The position numbers and the translations under genes were made by a program. A stretch of 64,000 nt of DNA from Rhodococcus rhodnii (GTDB taxonomy: Bacteria > Actinomycetota > Actinomycetes > Mycobacteriales > Pseudonocardiaceae), in the NCBI GenBank assembly GCA_000720375.1, contig JOAA01000007.1, forward strand, positions 248,001-312,000, read 5' to 3'. Positions 17,545 through 25,506 of this stretch are shown here, one piece after another (within the stretch, counting starts at the first letter, position 1; each line of letters starts with the position of its first letter). Under the pieces are notes generated by a model. It was not told the origin of the DNA. It did no database searches and worked only from the letters and a program-made list of their open reading frames with translations.

Positions 17545-18714
17545 GTGCGGCGGGTGATCAGCCGTCGCATATCGTATGCGCCGATGCGGTCAGATGGACG
17601 TTGGGCCAAGCGGCTCCCGTGGTGGGACGGCCGGATCGGCTTGCTGTTGCTCGATGTCGCCGTGGCCGCTGTGGCCATCGCGTTCGACTTGAGCACAACT
17701 CGCCGGCTCCCGGTCCCCGAGACGTTGTACGTGGTCGCGGCGTGCGTGGCCGGGTTGGCGTTGCTGGCCAGGCGCCGGTTCCCCTTCGTGGTGTTGATCG
17801 TGGTCAGCGTGTGCCTGCTGGCCGGGGTCACGCTCGTTCCGATCACAGTGGCGCTGTACTCGGTGGCTGCTCGGCACGGGCTCAGCCTTGCTACGGGTGT
17901 CGCGACCGTCATCGTCGCGGCGAGCGGCCTGCACCCCCAGTTCACGGACTCATTCGACGTCGTATCCCTGATAAGCGCGTTCAGTCTGCTGGTCGCCGCG
18001 CCGGTTCTGGGTGGCTTGTGGATGTATCAGCGTGCCGCGTTGCTCGCCGCCTTACGTGGTCGTGCCGAGGAGGCTGAGCGCAACCGGACTCTGCTGGCGG
18101 ACCAAGCGGTGCTGGCCGAGCGGCGGCGCATCGCGCGGGAGATGCATGACGTGGTCGCGCATCACGTCACGGCGATCACCCTGCAGGCCGGAGCGTTGAC
18201 GCTGACTCCGCCGGACGAGCGCACGGCCAAGATCGGCGAGGACATCCGTTCGTCCAGTGTGGTCGCCTTGAACGAACTCCGCGGCATCCTGGGTGTGCTG
18301 CGCGACAACAGGTCCGAGGACGCACAGCTGTCCGGGGTGGGGATCCCGGCCGCGATCCGCAAGCTGATCGGCGAAAGCGCCGCCACGGTCAACCTGAGCC
18401 TGCCCGACCCGTGGCCCGAGGTGCCCGGTGACGTCGGCCGGGCCGTGTACCGCATCGTCCAGGAGTCACTGACCAACGCCCAGAAGCACGCACCGCAGAC
18501 CACTGTGGACGCGACGGTCACCGCGACCAAGTCCACGCTCACCGTCACGATCACCAACCGCCTCGCCCCGCACCACTCGGGCGTGCCCGGGTCCGGCTAC
18601 GGTCTCGTCGGCATGCGGGAACGGGTCGAACTCGCCGGTGGGCAGTTGCGGACCGGTCCGCACGACGGCCGGTTCGAAGTGGTCGCCACCTTCCCGCTCG
18701 GCCGGGCGGCTTGA
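17545..18714 (+). CDS. Sensor histidine kinase (HisKA_3 type)
   Basis: 389 residues. Four to five N-terminal membrane helices (about residues 31-49, 61-75, 79-98, 100-126, 138-160) lead to a dimerisation domain with the H-box ERRRIAREMHDVVAHHV (phospho-His about 201). An HATPase domain follows with VQESLTNAQKHA as N-box and GSGYGLVGMRERVELAGG as G-box. This is the NarL/DesK-like class that normally partners a LuxR-type response regulator. None is adjacent, so it is an orphan here. It starts at GTG 17545 after GGAGG. Its stop lies inside the MerR promoter. Confidence 0.88.
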   Translation: MRRVISRRISYAPMRSDGRWAKRLPWWDGRIGLLLLDVAVAAVAIAFDLSTTRRLPVPETLYVVAACVAGLALLARRRFPFVVLIVVSVCLLAGVTLVPITVALYSVAARHGLSLATGVATVIVAASGLHPQFTDSFDVVSLISAFSLLVAAPVLGGLWMYQRAALLAALRGRAEEAERNRTLLADQAVLAERRRIAREMHDVVAHHVTAITLQAGALTLTPPDERTAKIGEDIRSSSVVALNELRGILGVLRDNRSEDAQLSGVGIPAAIRKLIGESAATVNLSLPDPWPEVPGDVGRAVYRIVQESLTNAQKHAPQTTVDATVTATKSTLTVTITNRLAPHHSGVPGSGYGLVGMRERVELAGGQLRTGPHDGRFEVVATFPLGRAA

Positions 18715-18741
18715 CCTTGTAGTTACCACAAAGGCGAACCT
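18711..18741 (+). promoter_or_regulatory. MerR-type promoter with long spacer
   Basis: TTGACC (18711-18716) and GAACCT (18736-18741) are separated by 19 bases, with an imperfect dyad CCTTGTAGTTACCACAAAGG (18715-18734) in the spacer. This is the layout MerR-family activators use, and it lies just before the MerR-like start at 18749. The call rests on geometry. Confidence 0.45.
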
Positions 18742-18748
18742 TGGTGTC

Positions 18749-19469
18749 ATGTTGTCCATCAGCGATTTCAGCGAGATGTGCTGTCTGTCGCCGCAGACGC
18801 TGCGGTTCTACCACTCCGAGGGGGTTGCTGGTTCCGGCCGAGGTCAACGAGCAGACCGGTTACCGCTCGTACACGTTCGACCAGATCGAACGGGCCATGC
18901 TGATCACGGTGCTTCGCGGCACGGGAATGAGCGTCAAGCTGGTCCGGCGGGCACTCGACGAGCCGGACACGGCCAACGCCTTGTTGCATACGATGACCGT
19001 GGTGTCGAAGCTGGTGCCTGGTCCTGCGGCCGGGCCTGATCAGTACGACTGGGACCAGGCCGACGCGGCGCTCAGAACCACCCTGCAGGAGGCCATCAAG
19101 ACGGTGGAGTCCTGCGGAGCCGTCGTATCAGGAACTCCATGGCGAGCGCCCGCTATCGAGACCCAGGAACAAAAGCGGCAGAACCTCACCACCGAAGGGC
19201 CGCACTGGCTGGTGAAGATTCCCATCACCGTGGACGACAAAGCGGCGCTGTCCGGCGCTATCGACGTGCAGACCTTCGAGGCGCGGACCGAACTGTCGAT
19301 ATTCATTCCCGGCAAGAGTTCAATGGCCAAATACGGCACTGCCATCTCCCGCCTCGCCGCACATCCCCTCGACGGCGCCTTCATCGACCTTTCCCGTATC
19401 CGCCAAGTACTGCACGACGACGGCGTCGAGACCACCGTGGCGATCTGCAAGCTCGACGAGACCGGCTGA
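18749..19469 (+). pseudogene. MerR family regulator with effector-binding domain, frameshifted
   Basis: The first ~25 residues (MLSISDFSEMCCLSPQTLRFYHSEG) are a MerR helix-turn-helix opening. The rest, LLVPAEVNEQTGYRSYTFDQIERAMLITVLRGTGMSV, continues in another frame, followed by a linker and a GyrI/BmrR-like effector domain to 19469. Removing one G from the five-G run at 18820-18824 restores the expected EGLLVP and yields about 239 residues. So this is either a recent null allele or a homopolymer error. BmrR-like members activate drug-efflux genes; the EamA transporter gene lies convergently downstream. Confidence 0.75.
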
Positions 19470-19506
19470 ATCCGCGGCTGCCTCGTTCATTTGTGGCCGT
19501 GCCGGT

Positions 19507-20346
19507 TCAGCCGAACGCCAGGGTGGCGACGGCGAGGGTGCAGATCCCGATGCCCGTTCGCTGCCCGGCGCCGATCCGCTCACCGAGCACGCCGGCCGCG
19601 AGCAGTACGGTGACGGCCGGGTAGAGGGACGCGAGGACTCCGGCGATGCCGAGGTTGGTCGCTCCGGTGGCGACCATGAACGCGAGGGTGCCCGAGGCGC
19701 CGAGCACGCCGGACGCGCTGCCCCAGCCCACCGAACCGCGGCAGGGACGCCATGGCTGGCCAAGGCTCGTGGCGGCGACCAAGGTCAGGATCGCGCCGAT
19801 CAGTTGGTTGGCGGCAAGCGGCAGCACACCGGCCTCGTCCGAGATCTGTGCCAGTGCGATGAAGAGGATCCCGAAGCCCACGCCCGCGATCGCGCCGTCG
19901 ACGAACGCTCCCCGCGTACGCGCAGGTTGATCCGACGTGGTTTCGCGGGAGACCAACCAGATCCCCGGAAGTGCGACGAGCATGCCGACCCAGACCAGCC
20001 AGCTGGGACGTTCCCCGAGGGCGACGCCCACCAGCACAGGCAGGACCGCGGCCCCGACCGCCGAGATCGGCGCAACGAGGCCCATCCGGCCGCGGGCGAG
20101 CCCACGGAACAGGAAGATGCTGCCGGTCGCCGAGCCGACTCCGGCCAAGAGTGCCCAGGCGAAGTCCGATGCGGCCGGACTACCCGGCAGCATCAGGCCG
20201 GCAACGAGCATGACGAGCGCGCCAGCGGCTTGCCCGACCAGAACGATCTGCCATGAGGAGTACCGGCGTGAGCCGACTCCGCCGATGAAGTCCGCGGCGC
20301 CGTACGCGAGAGCTGACGAGAGTGCCAGCAGGATTCCGAGGTGCAT
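19507..20346 (-). CDS. EamA/DMT family transporter
   Basis: 279 residues with about ten hydrophobic helices in two EamA-like halves, such as LLALSSALAYGAADFIGG at the N-terminus, LVAPISAVGAAVLPVLVGVALGERPSW closing the first half and LYPAVTVLLAAGVLGERIGAGQ closing the second. Drug/metabolite superfamily proteins export amino acids, metabolites or drugs. It is divergent from the MocR regulator, a pairing often seen when a MocR protein controls its neighbour, so a link to amino-acid or B6 metabolism is possible. Confidence 0.88.
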   Translation of the reverse strand: MHLGILLALSSALAYGAADFIGGVGSRRYSSWQIVLVGQAAGALVMLVAGLMLPGSPAASDFAWALLAGVGSATGSIFLFRGLARGRMGLVAPISAVGAAVLPVLVGVALGERPSWLVWVGMLVALPGIWLVSRETTSDQPARTRGAFVDGAIAGVGFGILFIALAQISDEAGVLPLAANQLIGAILTLVAATSLGQPWRPCRGSVGWGSASGVLGASGTLAFMVATGATNLGIAGVLASLYPAVTVLLAAGVLGERIGAGQRTGIGICTLAVATLAFG

Positions 20347-20368
20347 GCATCAAGCCTGGAGCCGATGC

Positions 20369-20411
20369 GGTCCAGTCAGAAGGTCCATTCCCGCAGCCGC
20401 GGAGCGGACCA
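20369..20411. promoter_or_regulatory. Possible MocR operator in divergent promoter
   Basis: The 82-bp gap between the EamA and MocR genes holds GGTCCA twice (20369-20374 and 20382-20387) and its near inverse GGACCA (20406-20411). MocR-type proteins commonly bind a mix of direct and inverted short repeats in such gaps. Weak call based on word repetition and position. Confidence 0.3.
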
Positions 20412-20428
20412 TTTGGTGTACTGGTGGC

Positions 20429-21868
20429 ATGACGGTGGACTGGGCACGCGGTGGCCCCGATTTTCTGGTGACGCTGGACCGCGGCGCTGGTCCGCTGCGA
20501 ACCCAGATCCAGGACCAGCTGCGGGCGGCGATCCGCGATCGACGGCTCGGCGCCGGAGAGCGCTTGCCGTCGACTCGGCACCTGGCCGAACTGCTCGGCG
20601 TCTCCCGCGGCACGATCGTCGATGTCTACGAACAGCTGCTGGCCGAGGGATACGTCGAGTCGGCGGTCGGTTCCGGGACCCGAGTGGCCACGATGCCGGC
20701 CGACGGGCCAGTCCGGCAGGCGCCCAGCGTCGTCAAGGCCTGGCCCCGACCGGTCGAGGCCGACTTCGAGTACGGCATCCCCGACCTCGGCTCGGTCCCG
20801 TTGACCGACTGGAGTTGGGCGGTGTCGGAGGCGACGCGAACCCTGCCGACCGCCGAGTTGGGTGACGAGGATCCAGCGGGTTCGAGGCACCTGCGCGAGG
20901 TTGTCACCGCCTACCACCGTCGCGTTCGGTCGGGCTGCGCGGTCGCCGACGACACCATCATCGTTTCGGGTTTCCGGCAGGGGCTGGCTTTCGCCCTCGC
21001 AACGCTGGCACAGCACGGAATCCGGCGCATCGCATTGGAGGATCCCGGTCCCCGTGAGCACGACGTCATCGCCCGACGCGCGGGCCTGGACGCTGTGCCG
21101 GTTCCCGTCGACGATCACGGCCTCGACGTGAGCCGCCTGCGCGATACGGGAGCACGGGCCGTGTTGTTGACGCCGGCCCACCAATGCCCCACCGGTGTCG
21201 CGCTCGGCCCGTCACGGCGACGCGAGCTGGTTGCCTGGGCGGACGAGGTCGACGGCGTAATCCTCGAAGATGACTACGACGCCGAGTTCCGCTACGACCG
21301 TCAACCGGTCGGCTCGCTGCAGGGCCTCGGCCCTGCCCGCGTGATCGCTCTGGGTTCGGTCAGCAAGACGCTCACACCCGCGATCCGGCTGGGCTGGGTG
21401 CTCGCGCCGCCACGGTTCGTGGCGGGGATCGTCGAGGAGAAGCGGCTGAGCTGTCGCGGCGCTCCCGGCTTGGACCAGGAAGCGCTGGCGCTGCTCATGG
21501 AGACCGGCCGTTTCGACCGCCATTTGCGACGCGTACGGGAGATCTACCGCGCACGCCGGGACGTACTGGCAGCCGAGGCCGAACTCGCCTTCGGGCCAGG
21601 GCGGTTACACGGGCTCGCGGCCGGCTGTCACGCTCTGCTTCGCCTGCCCGAGGGCACATCCGAGGACGCGGTCGTAGCAACCGCGGCGACCATGGGTGTC
21701 CGGGTCAACGGACTCGGCAATTACCGGTTCGTGCCCGCGGACGCGCAAACCGAACCGGACCCGCTCCCGCCCGCGCTCGTGCTCGGCTTCGGCAACGTCA
21801 GCGAACACCAGATCAGCCGGGGCATCCGCATCCTCGCCCATGCTGTCCGCCACCAGACCGCACCCTGA
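20429..21868 (+). CDS. MocR/PdxR-type PLP-dependent transcriptional regulator
   Basis: 479-residue fusion of a GntR winged helix (PLRTQIQDQLRAAIRDRRLGAGERLPSTRHLAELLGVSRGTIVDVYEQLLAEGYVES) to a fold-type I aminotransferase-like domain. The PLP-binding Lys is in SVSKTLTPAIRLGW, with DDYDAEFRYD upstream. MocR proteins use PLP as cofactor or sensor to control vitamin B6, amino-acid or transporter genes. The ATG at 20429 is chosen because it directly precedes the DNA-binding domain. The EamA transporter gene is divergent, and the P450 lies 78 bases downstream on the same strand. Confidence 0.92.
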   Translation: MTVDWARGGPDFLVTLDRGAGPLRTQIQDQLRAAIRDRRLGAGERLPSTRHLAELLGVSRGTIVDVYEQLLAEGYVESAVGSGTRVATMPADGPVRQAPSVVKAWPRPVEADFEYGIPDLGSVPLTDWSWAVSEATRTLPTAELGDEDPAGSRHLREVVTAYHRRVRSGCAVADDTIIVSGFRQGLAFALATLAQHGIRRIALEDPGPREHDVIARRAGLDAVPVPVDDHGLDVSRLRDTGARAVLLTPAHQCPTGVALGPSRRRELVAWADEVDGVILEDDYDAEFRYDRQPVGSLQGLGPARVIALGSVSKTLTPAIRLGWVLAPPRFVAGIVEEKRLSCRGAPGLDQEALALLMETGRFDRHLRRVREIYRARRDVLAAEAELAFGPGRLHGLAAGCHALLRLPEGTSEDAVVATAATMGVRVNGLGNYRFVPADAQTEPDPLPPALVLGFGNVSEHQISRGIRILAHAVRHQTAP

Positions 21869-21946
21869 GCGACCGAACGGCGCTGTCGGCACAGCACTGC
21901 AGGCGAGAGAATCGTGGGATCCAGCAGTGGATGGGGGCAAGTGATC

Positions 21947-23155
21947 ATGACTGCGACACGAACCGCATCGACGCTTCCGACCTTCCCGTTCGACACGCCG
22001 CACGGCGACGACACCGATCCCGAGGGCCTGCGCCTGCTCGCCGATCGATCAATGGCCAGAGCACGGATGGCCGAGGACGGCAAGGAGGTCTGGCTGGCAC
22101 TCGGCTACCAGGCCAACCGCCAGGTGATGTCCGACCCGCGAATGGCCCGGCAGCCGGTTACGAGCCCGGACGCTCCGGTCACCGTGCCCGCGTTGGTCGG
22201 TGTCACCGAAGTGATCTCAGTGATGGATCCGCCGCGCCACACCAGGGTCCGGCGACTGCTCGCCGCGGCGTTCACTCCCCGCATGGTGGACCGACTGCGG
22301 CCGCGGATCCAGACGATCATCGACGACCTGCTGGACAGGTTCGACAGCTACGACAAGCCGTCCGACCTGATGGAGATGTTCTTCGCGCCGCTGCCGATCA
22401 CGGTGATCTGCGAACTGCTGGGCGTGCCCGAGGCGGACAGGTCGAACCTGCGCGGCTGGGCCCACCGGTTCATGACCGCAGGCGCACCGGAAGAGATGGC
22501 CGCCACCCACCAGGAAGTGGGGGCCTATCTGGCCGGACTCATCGCAGCCAAACGCGCTCACCCCGCCGACGACCTGACCACCGCGCTGGTCGAGGTGCGT
22601 GACCAGGGCGATCGGCTGACCGAGGGCGAACTCGTGATCAACATCCAGACTCTGCTGGTCGCCGGGTTCGAGACCACGCTCAACCAGTTCAGCAACGGCA
22701 TCGTCGCGCTGTCTCGTAACCCCGGCCAATTCGACCTGTTACGACAGAATCCGGACCTCGCCGACAATGCCGTCGAGGAGTTACTGCGCTACGTCAAGCA
22801 GATCGTGGCGACCATTCCGTGGATCGCGAGCGAGGACCTCGACATCGACGGGCACAAGGTCAAAGCAGGCGACGCTGTGGTCGGCGTGCCCAACATCGGC
22901 AACCGCGACCCCGCTGTGTTCGTGGATCCCAACCGGCTGGACATCACCAGATCCAATGCGTCGCAACACTTGAGCTTCACGCACGGCCCGCACTTCTGTC
23001 TCGGCGCGCAGCTGGCGAGAACCGAAATGCGGATGGCCTTGGCCGCGTTGGTACGCCGGTACCCCAACCTCGATGTCGCAGTCCCGCACGCCGATCTCGA
23101 ATGGAGGCGCGAAGCGGCGGTCCGGGCGCTGTGGCGCCTGCCCGTCACCTGGTGA
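21947..23155 (+). CDS. Cytochrome P450
   Basis: 402-residue soluble bacterial P450. The I-helix oxygen-activation motif is AGFETT, the K-helix ExxR is EELLRY, and the haem-thiolate loop is FTHGPHFCLGAQLAR with the axial Cys. The SVMDPPRHTRVRRLLAAAFTPR segment is typical of the CYP105/107-like actinomycete classes that hydroxylate natural products or xenobiotics. The start is ATG 21947 after GGGGGCAA. No ferredoxin gene is adjacent. The transposon at 23186 inserted 30 bases past its stop. Confidence 0.92.
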   Translation: MTATRTASTLPTFPFDTPHGDDTDPEGLRLLADRSMARARMAEDGKEVWLALGYQANRQVMSDPRMARQPVTSPDAPVTVPALVGVTEVISVMDPPRHTRVRRLLAAAFTPRMVDRLRPRIQTIIDDLLDRFDSYDKPSDLMEMFFAPLPITVICELLGVPEADRSNLRGWAHRFMTAGAPEEMAATHQEVGAYLAGLIAAKRAHPADDLTTALVEVRDQGDRLTEGELVINIQTLLVAGFETTLNQFSNGIVALSRNPGQFDLLRQNPDLADNAVEELLRYVKQIVATIPWIASEDLDIDGHKVKAGDAVVGVPNIGNRDPAVFVDPNRLDITRSNASQHLSFTHGPHFCLGAQLARTEMRMALAALVRRYPNLDVAVPHADLEWRREAAVRALWRLPVTW

Positions 23156-23180
23156 CGTAAAGGCACCACAGCGCCTGGTG

Positions 23181-23185
23181 CCTCA
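23181..23185 (+). repeat. Target-site duplication, left copy
   Basis: CCTCA directly before the TGT end at 23186. It is identical to the five bases directly after the ACA end at 25501 (25502-25506). A 5-bp duplication is the hallmark of Tn7/Tn5053-type insertion. Confidence 0.85.
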
Positions 23186-23217
23186 TGTCCTTTGACAGCG
23201 AAGTTCGTCCGCGTGCC
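23186..23217 (+). repeat. Left terminal inverted repeat
   Basis: Left end of the Tn7-like element, beginning TGTCC and containing GCGAAGTTCGTCCGC (23198-23212). It matches the complement of the right end at 26 of 32 positions. Confidence 0.85.
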
Positions 23218-23239
23218 ATCCAATCTGGTCCAGTCTGGA

Positions 23240-23278
23240 TTTGTGCCACTCAAGGTTGTCCGCTGGCGGTCCAATAGG
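23240..23278 (+). repeat. Subterminal 39-bp repeat, left copy
   Basis: Begins TTTGTGCCACTCAAGG and ends CCAATAGG. It matches the copy at 24321-24359 at 37 of 39 positions. Its core GTGCCACTCAAGGTTGTCC also recurs, more diverged, at 25435-25455. Probable TnsB-type transposase binding site. Confidence 0.7.
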
Positions 23279-23476
23279 GTACACCGGCGCCAACCTCATA
23301 CGACGTGGCCACGACGTCACCGCCGAGTGGTCCATCGGCCAGTTGCAGGACCCGTGCGTGGCTGGGGCGTGGTTTGCGTGCTCATACGCAGGCTCCCCCG
23401 TTCTCGCTGGCCACGGCGTCGGCGAGGTCAGTGGCGCGGAAGGCGGTGGACCAGACGCGGTGGAAGTAGTCTCCGC

Positions 23477-24037
23477 CTAAAAAAAGTCGTATCGCTTCTG
23501 GTATGAGCCTCGGCACAACTTCAGGATGAAGAACGCGACCAGTGGCCACAGGAACAAGGCGATCGTAAGCAAGACGACATAAAAATTGTTGCCGGGAACG
23601 TTGCCCAGCGCGATGAGCTGGGAGACACACAGGAAGCAGGGGATGGCCACGACAGCGGGGCAGAACAGCCAGGCCCAAAGGTAGGTCCGGACGATCTCAG
23701 CGCGATTCAGTGCTGTCGCGCCGAGGAATTGGAAACGCGACGTGGAGTTGGTCTCGAAGATGCCTCCTCTATCGTTCGAGCTGGACCACGTGGTTTCTTC
23801 TACCAGGCAGTAGCGTCCGAGAGGCCGCAATGGCATGTGATAGTCGATCTTCCAGACCGTCGCGTAGCGCACACCATGCCTGTCAGGACGTGTGAAGCCG
23901 AACAGCTTGCGACCGTACCCGTTATACACAGCCAATCTCTTGAGCAGCCGCTTGTCTCTCGGTGAGAGCGGCTCAACGCCTGGAATCATCACCACAGATT
24001 GCACCGCACCCAGGTAAAAGCACACCCCCGTCAGCAT
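23477..24037 (-). CDS. Putative membrane protein, transposon cargo
   Basis: 186 residues from ATG 24037. Three hydrophobic segments are visible: one at the N-terminus (MLTGVCFYLGAVQSVVMI) and two near the C-terminus (AWLFCPAVVAIPCFLCVSQLIAL and FYVVLLTIALFLWPLVAFFILKL), with a hydrophilic central domain between them (about residues 25-105). Its base composition is less GC-rich than that of flanking chromosomal genes. It lies wholly inside the Tn7-like element, on the opposite strand to the tns remnants, so it is likely cargo. No family recognised. Confidence 0.55.
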   Translation of the reverse strand: MLTGVCFYLGAVQSVVMIPGVEPLSPRDKRLLKRLAVYNGYGRKLFGFTRPDRHGVRYATVWKIDYHMPLRPLGRYCLVEETTWSSSNDRGGIFETNSTSRFQFLGATALNRAEIVRTYLWAWLFCPAVVAIPCFLCVSQLIALGNVPGNNFYVVLLTIALFLWPLVAFFILKLCRGSYQKRYDFF

Positions 24038-24320
24038 GAACGGGACAGAGGCCCCAACAGCCTCGCCCCTCCCGACCCGCCGAGCCGCGCGCAAGCAACA
24101 ACGAACCAATCTCAAGATTTCGCCAACTACCAGTAGTTGGCGGGGAGGGTAGCGGGTCGGCGGCGACTGGCGGTGACAGCCCGAGGCTTCCGGGCGCGTC
24201 CGGCGGGCCCGCCGCCTTGGTGTCTCTACGAGATCCACACGCGCGATGGCTTGAACGACCGCATGACGCAGTACCGCATGAGACATCAGGTCCGTCATCC
24301 CATTGAGGCCATCGACCTGG

Positions 24321-24359
24321 TTTGTGCCACTCAAGTTTGTCCGCTGGCGGTCCGATAGG
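24321..24359 (+). repeat. Subterminal 39-bp repeat, internal copy
   Basis: 37 of 39 bases identical to 23240-23278. It stands immediately before the tnsA-like frame, where the left end of an ancestral element would be expected. It may mark an older end or a duplicated end that allowed the cargo gene to be captured. Confidence 0.7.
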
Positions 24360-24364
24360 CATGC

Positions 24365-24795
24365 GTGCACTTGGTGACTGGGGCCGCGATCGACCTTGCT
24401 GAGCACAGTAGTCGTGCGTACAGGCTGGACTTCATCGACGGCGCTGGGCGGCGCCAGCAGGAGCCGCTGGCAGCCTGCTGGAATCTCCGGTTCGAGGATG
24501 TCCGGCCGGTGCGGACGTTCCGCTGGTCGAAGCGCCAGCGTCATTGGCCGGGTTGGTGGTGGTTTGCCACGACTGCCGAGCAGGTCGGCTACGAGTCGTG
24601 GCTGGAGCGCGATCACGTACTGCTGCTGGACTTCGACCCCGTGGTGGTGGGGCTGTCCTCCCAGCCGTTCTGGCTGCATTGGCCAGGCGGCGAGCGGGAC
24701 CGTCGGCATGCGCCGGACTACTTCGCTCGCCTGACTGACGGCACGGGCGTGGTGATCGACGTCCGTGCCGACGATCGGATCGAGCTGGCAGACGC
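24365..24795 (+). pseudogene. TnsA-like transposase endonuclease, C-terminally truncated
   Basis: About 140 residues matching the actinobacterial TnsA-like endonuclease N-terminal domain. GYESWLERDHVLLLDFDPVVVG holds the first catalytic acid, HAPDYFARLTDGTG the catalytic Asp, and VVIDVRADDR the strand that carries the third catalytic position. TnsA cuts the 5' ends during cut-and-paste transposition of Tn7-like elements. Soon after VRADDRIE the similarity stops and TniQ-like sequence begins in another frame, so a deletion has joined the two genes. The GTG at 24365 or 24374 is the likely start. Confidence 0.75.
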
Positions 24796-25460
24796 CGCAT
24801 CCAGGGCACGGTCGAGCACTGGCAAGCTCCCGAGTCCAGCGTCTGCCTGCGCCACCAGCTCTGGATCGGGGCGGGCGTCGATACCCCGGCACAGCAACTC
24901 GATCTGACCAGTCTGCCGGAAGTCGTCGACGCCCAACGCCGGCAGCTCAACCTCCTCCGACGTCATGGACGTGAGCGAGTGACCGCCGCGCACGCCGAAG
25001 CCGCTCGCATCTGCTGGCTCTGGAACGAACGCGACGACCACCAGCACCACAGCCACCGCCGCATGCACACCTTCACCACCGAACGGCTCGTCGGCACTCC
25101 GCCGCGCAGCCTTGCCCACGCCGCGGCCTATCCCGAGATCGTCGCCTTAACCAGCCTCTCGCCGCAGACTATCGGCGCGGCCTGGCCGGCTCCTCGGACG
25201 ACACCGAACGCAACCACTTCCGGCTCGAGGTCAGCCGCCGCATCGGCCAGCCCTACCGGCCCCGCAACGGCGACGACCCAATGTCGCGATGGATCTGGGA
25301 ACAGCGCCAACTACCGATCAGCCCCCGCCATCGAGTGGTCGTGAGCTGCGCATGCTGCCAGCCAACTCGGACAGGATTGGATGGCACATCCACCGGCCAC
25401 GGGGGAAGCGGAAACGAACACCAACCCAAAGATCGTGCCAATCAAGATTGCCCGCCCTGA
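24796..25460 (+). pseudogene. TniQ-like targeting protein, N-terminally truncated and frameshifted
   Basis: Frame one reads GTVEHWQAPESSVCLRHQLWIGAG, LTSLPEVVDAQRRQLNLLRRHGR and HTFTTERLVGTPPRSLAHAAAYPEIVALTS, resembling the C-terminal half of actinobacterial TniQ proteins, including part of a zinc-finger (VCLRH). At about 25157 one base is missing, and frame two continues as LAADYRRGLAGSSDDTERNHFRLEVSRRIGQPYRP to a TGA at 25458-25460, 41 bases from the transposon end. TniQ links the transposition machinery to its target. This copy lacks its N-terminal half and is broken. Confidence 0.65.
25435..25455 (+). repeat. Subterminal repeat, right-end copy
   Basis: GTGCCAATCAAGATTGCCC plus two bases, matching the core of the left copy (23243-23263) at 18 of 21 positions and in the same orientation. 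Probably a transposase binding site near the right end. Confidence 0.5.
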
Positions 25461-25469
25461 TCAGGGGGC

Positions 25470-25501
25470 TGCAGGCGGGCAAACTTCGATGTCAACGGAC
25501 A
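25470..25501 (-). repeat. Right terminal inverted repeat
   Basis: Read on the minus strand it starts TGTCCGTTGACATCGAAG and matches the left end at 26 of 32 positions. The plus strand ends GGACA at 25501. Confidence 0.85.
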
Positions 25502-25506
25502 CCTCA
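25502..25506 (+). repeat. Target-site duplication, right copy
   Basis: CCTCA directly after the ACA end, identical to 23181-23185. Its last three bases are the complement of the rph stop codon, so the insertion preserved that stop. Confidence 0.85.

Larger units (their letters stand above)
23186..25501. mobile_element. Decayed Tn7-like transposon (TGT...ACA ends)
   Basis: A 2316-bp element with terminal inverted repeats matching at 26 of 32 positions (23186-23217 against the complement of 25470-25501). It begins TGTCCTTTGACAG, and the right end reads TGTCCGTTGACAT on the minus strand. It is flanked by a perfect 5-bp duplication CCTCA. Inside are a cargo-like membrane protein gene, the N-terminal part of a TnsA-like endonuclease and the C-terminal part of a TniQ-like protein. 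The transposase and ATPase genes (tnsB, tnsC) are missing, so it cannot move by itself. Short repeats of type CAAG-TTGYCCGC near both ends resemble TnsB-binding arrays. It inserted between the P450 and rph stop codons without disrupting either. Confidence 0.88.

Noticed and set aside
19463..19513. Terminator between MerR and EamA genes
   Set aside because: CGGCTGAA and TTCAGCCG pair, but with a 35-base loop and both arms inside coding ends; not convincing.
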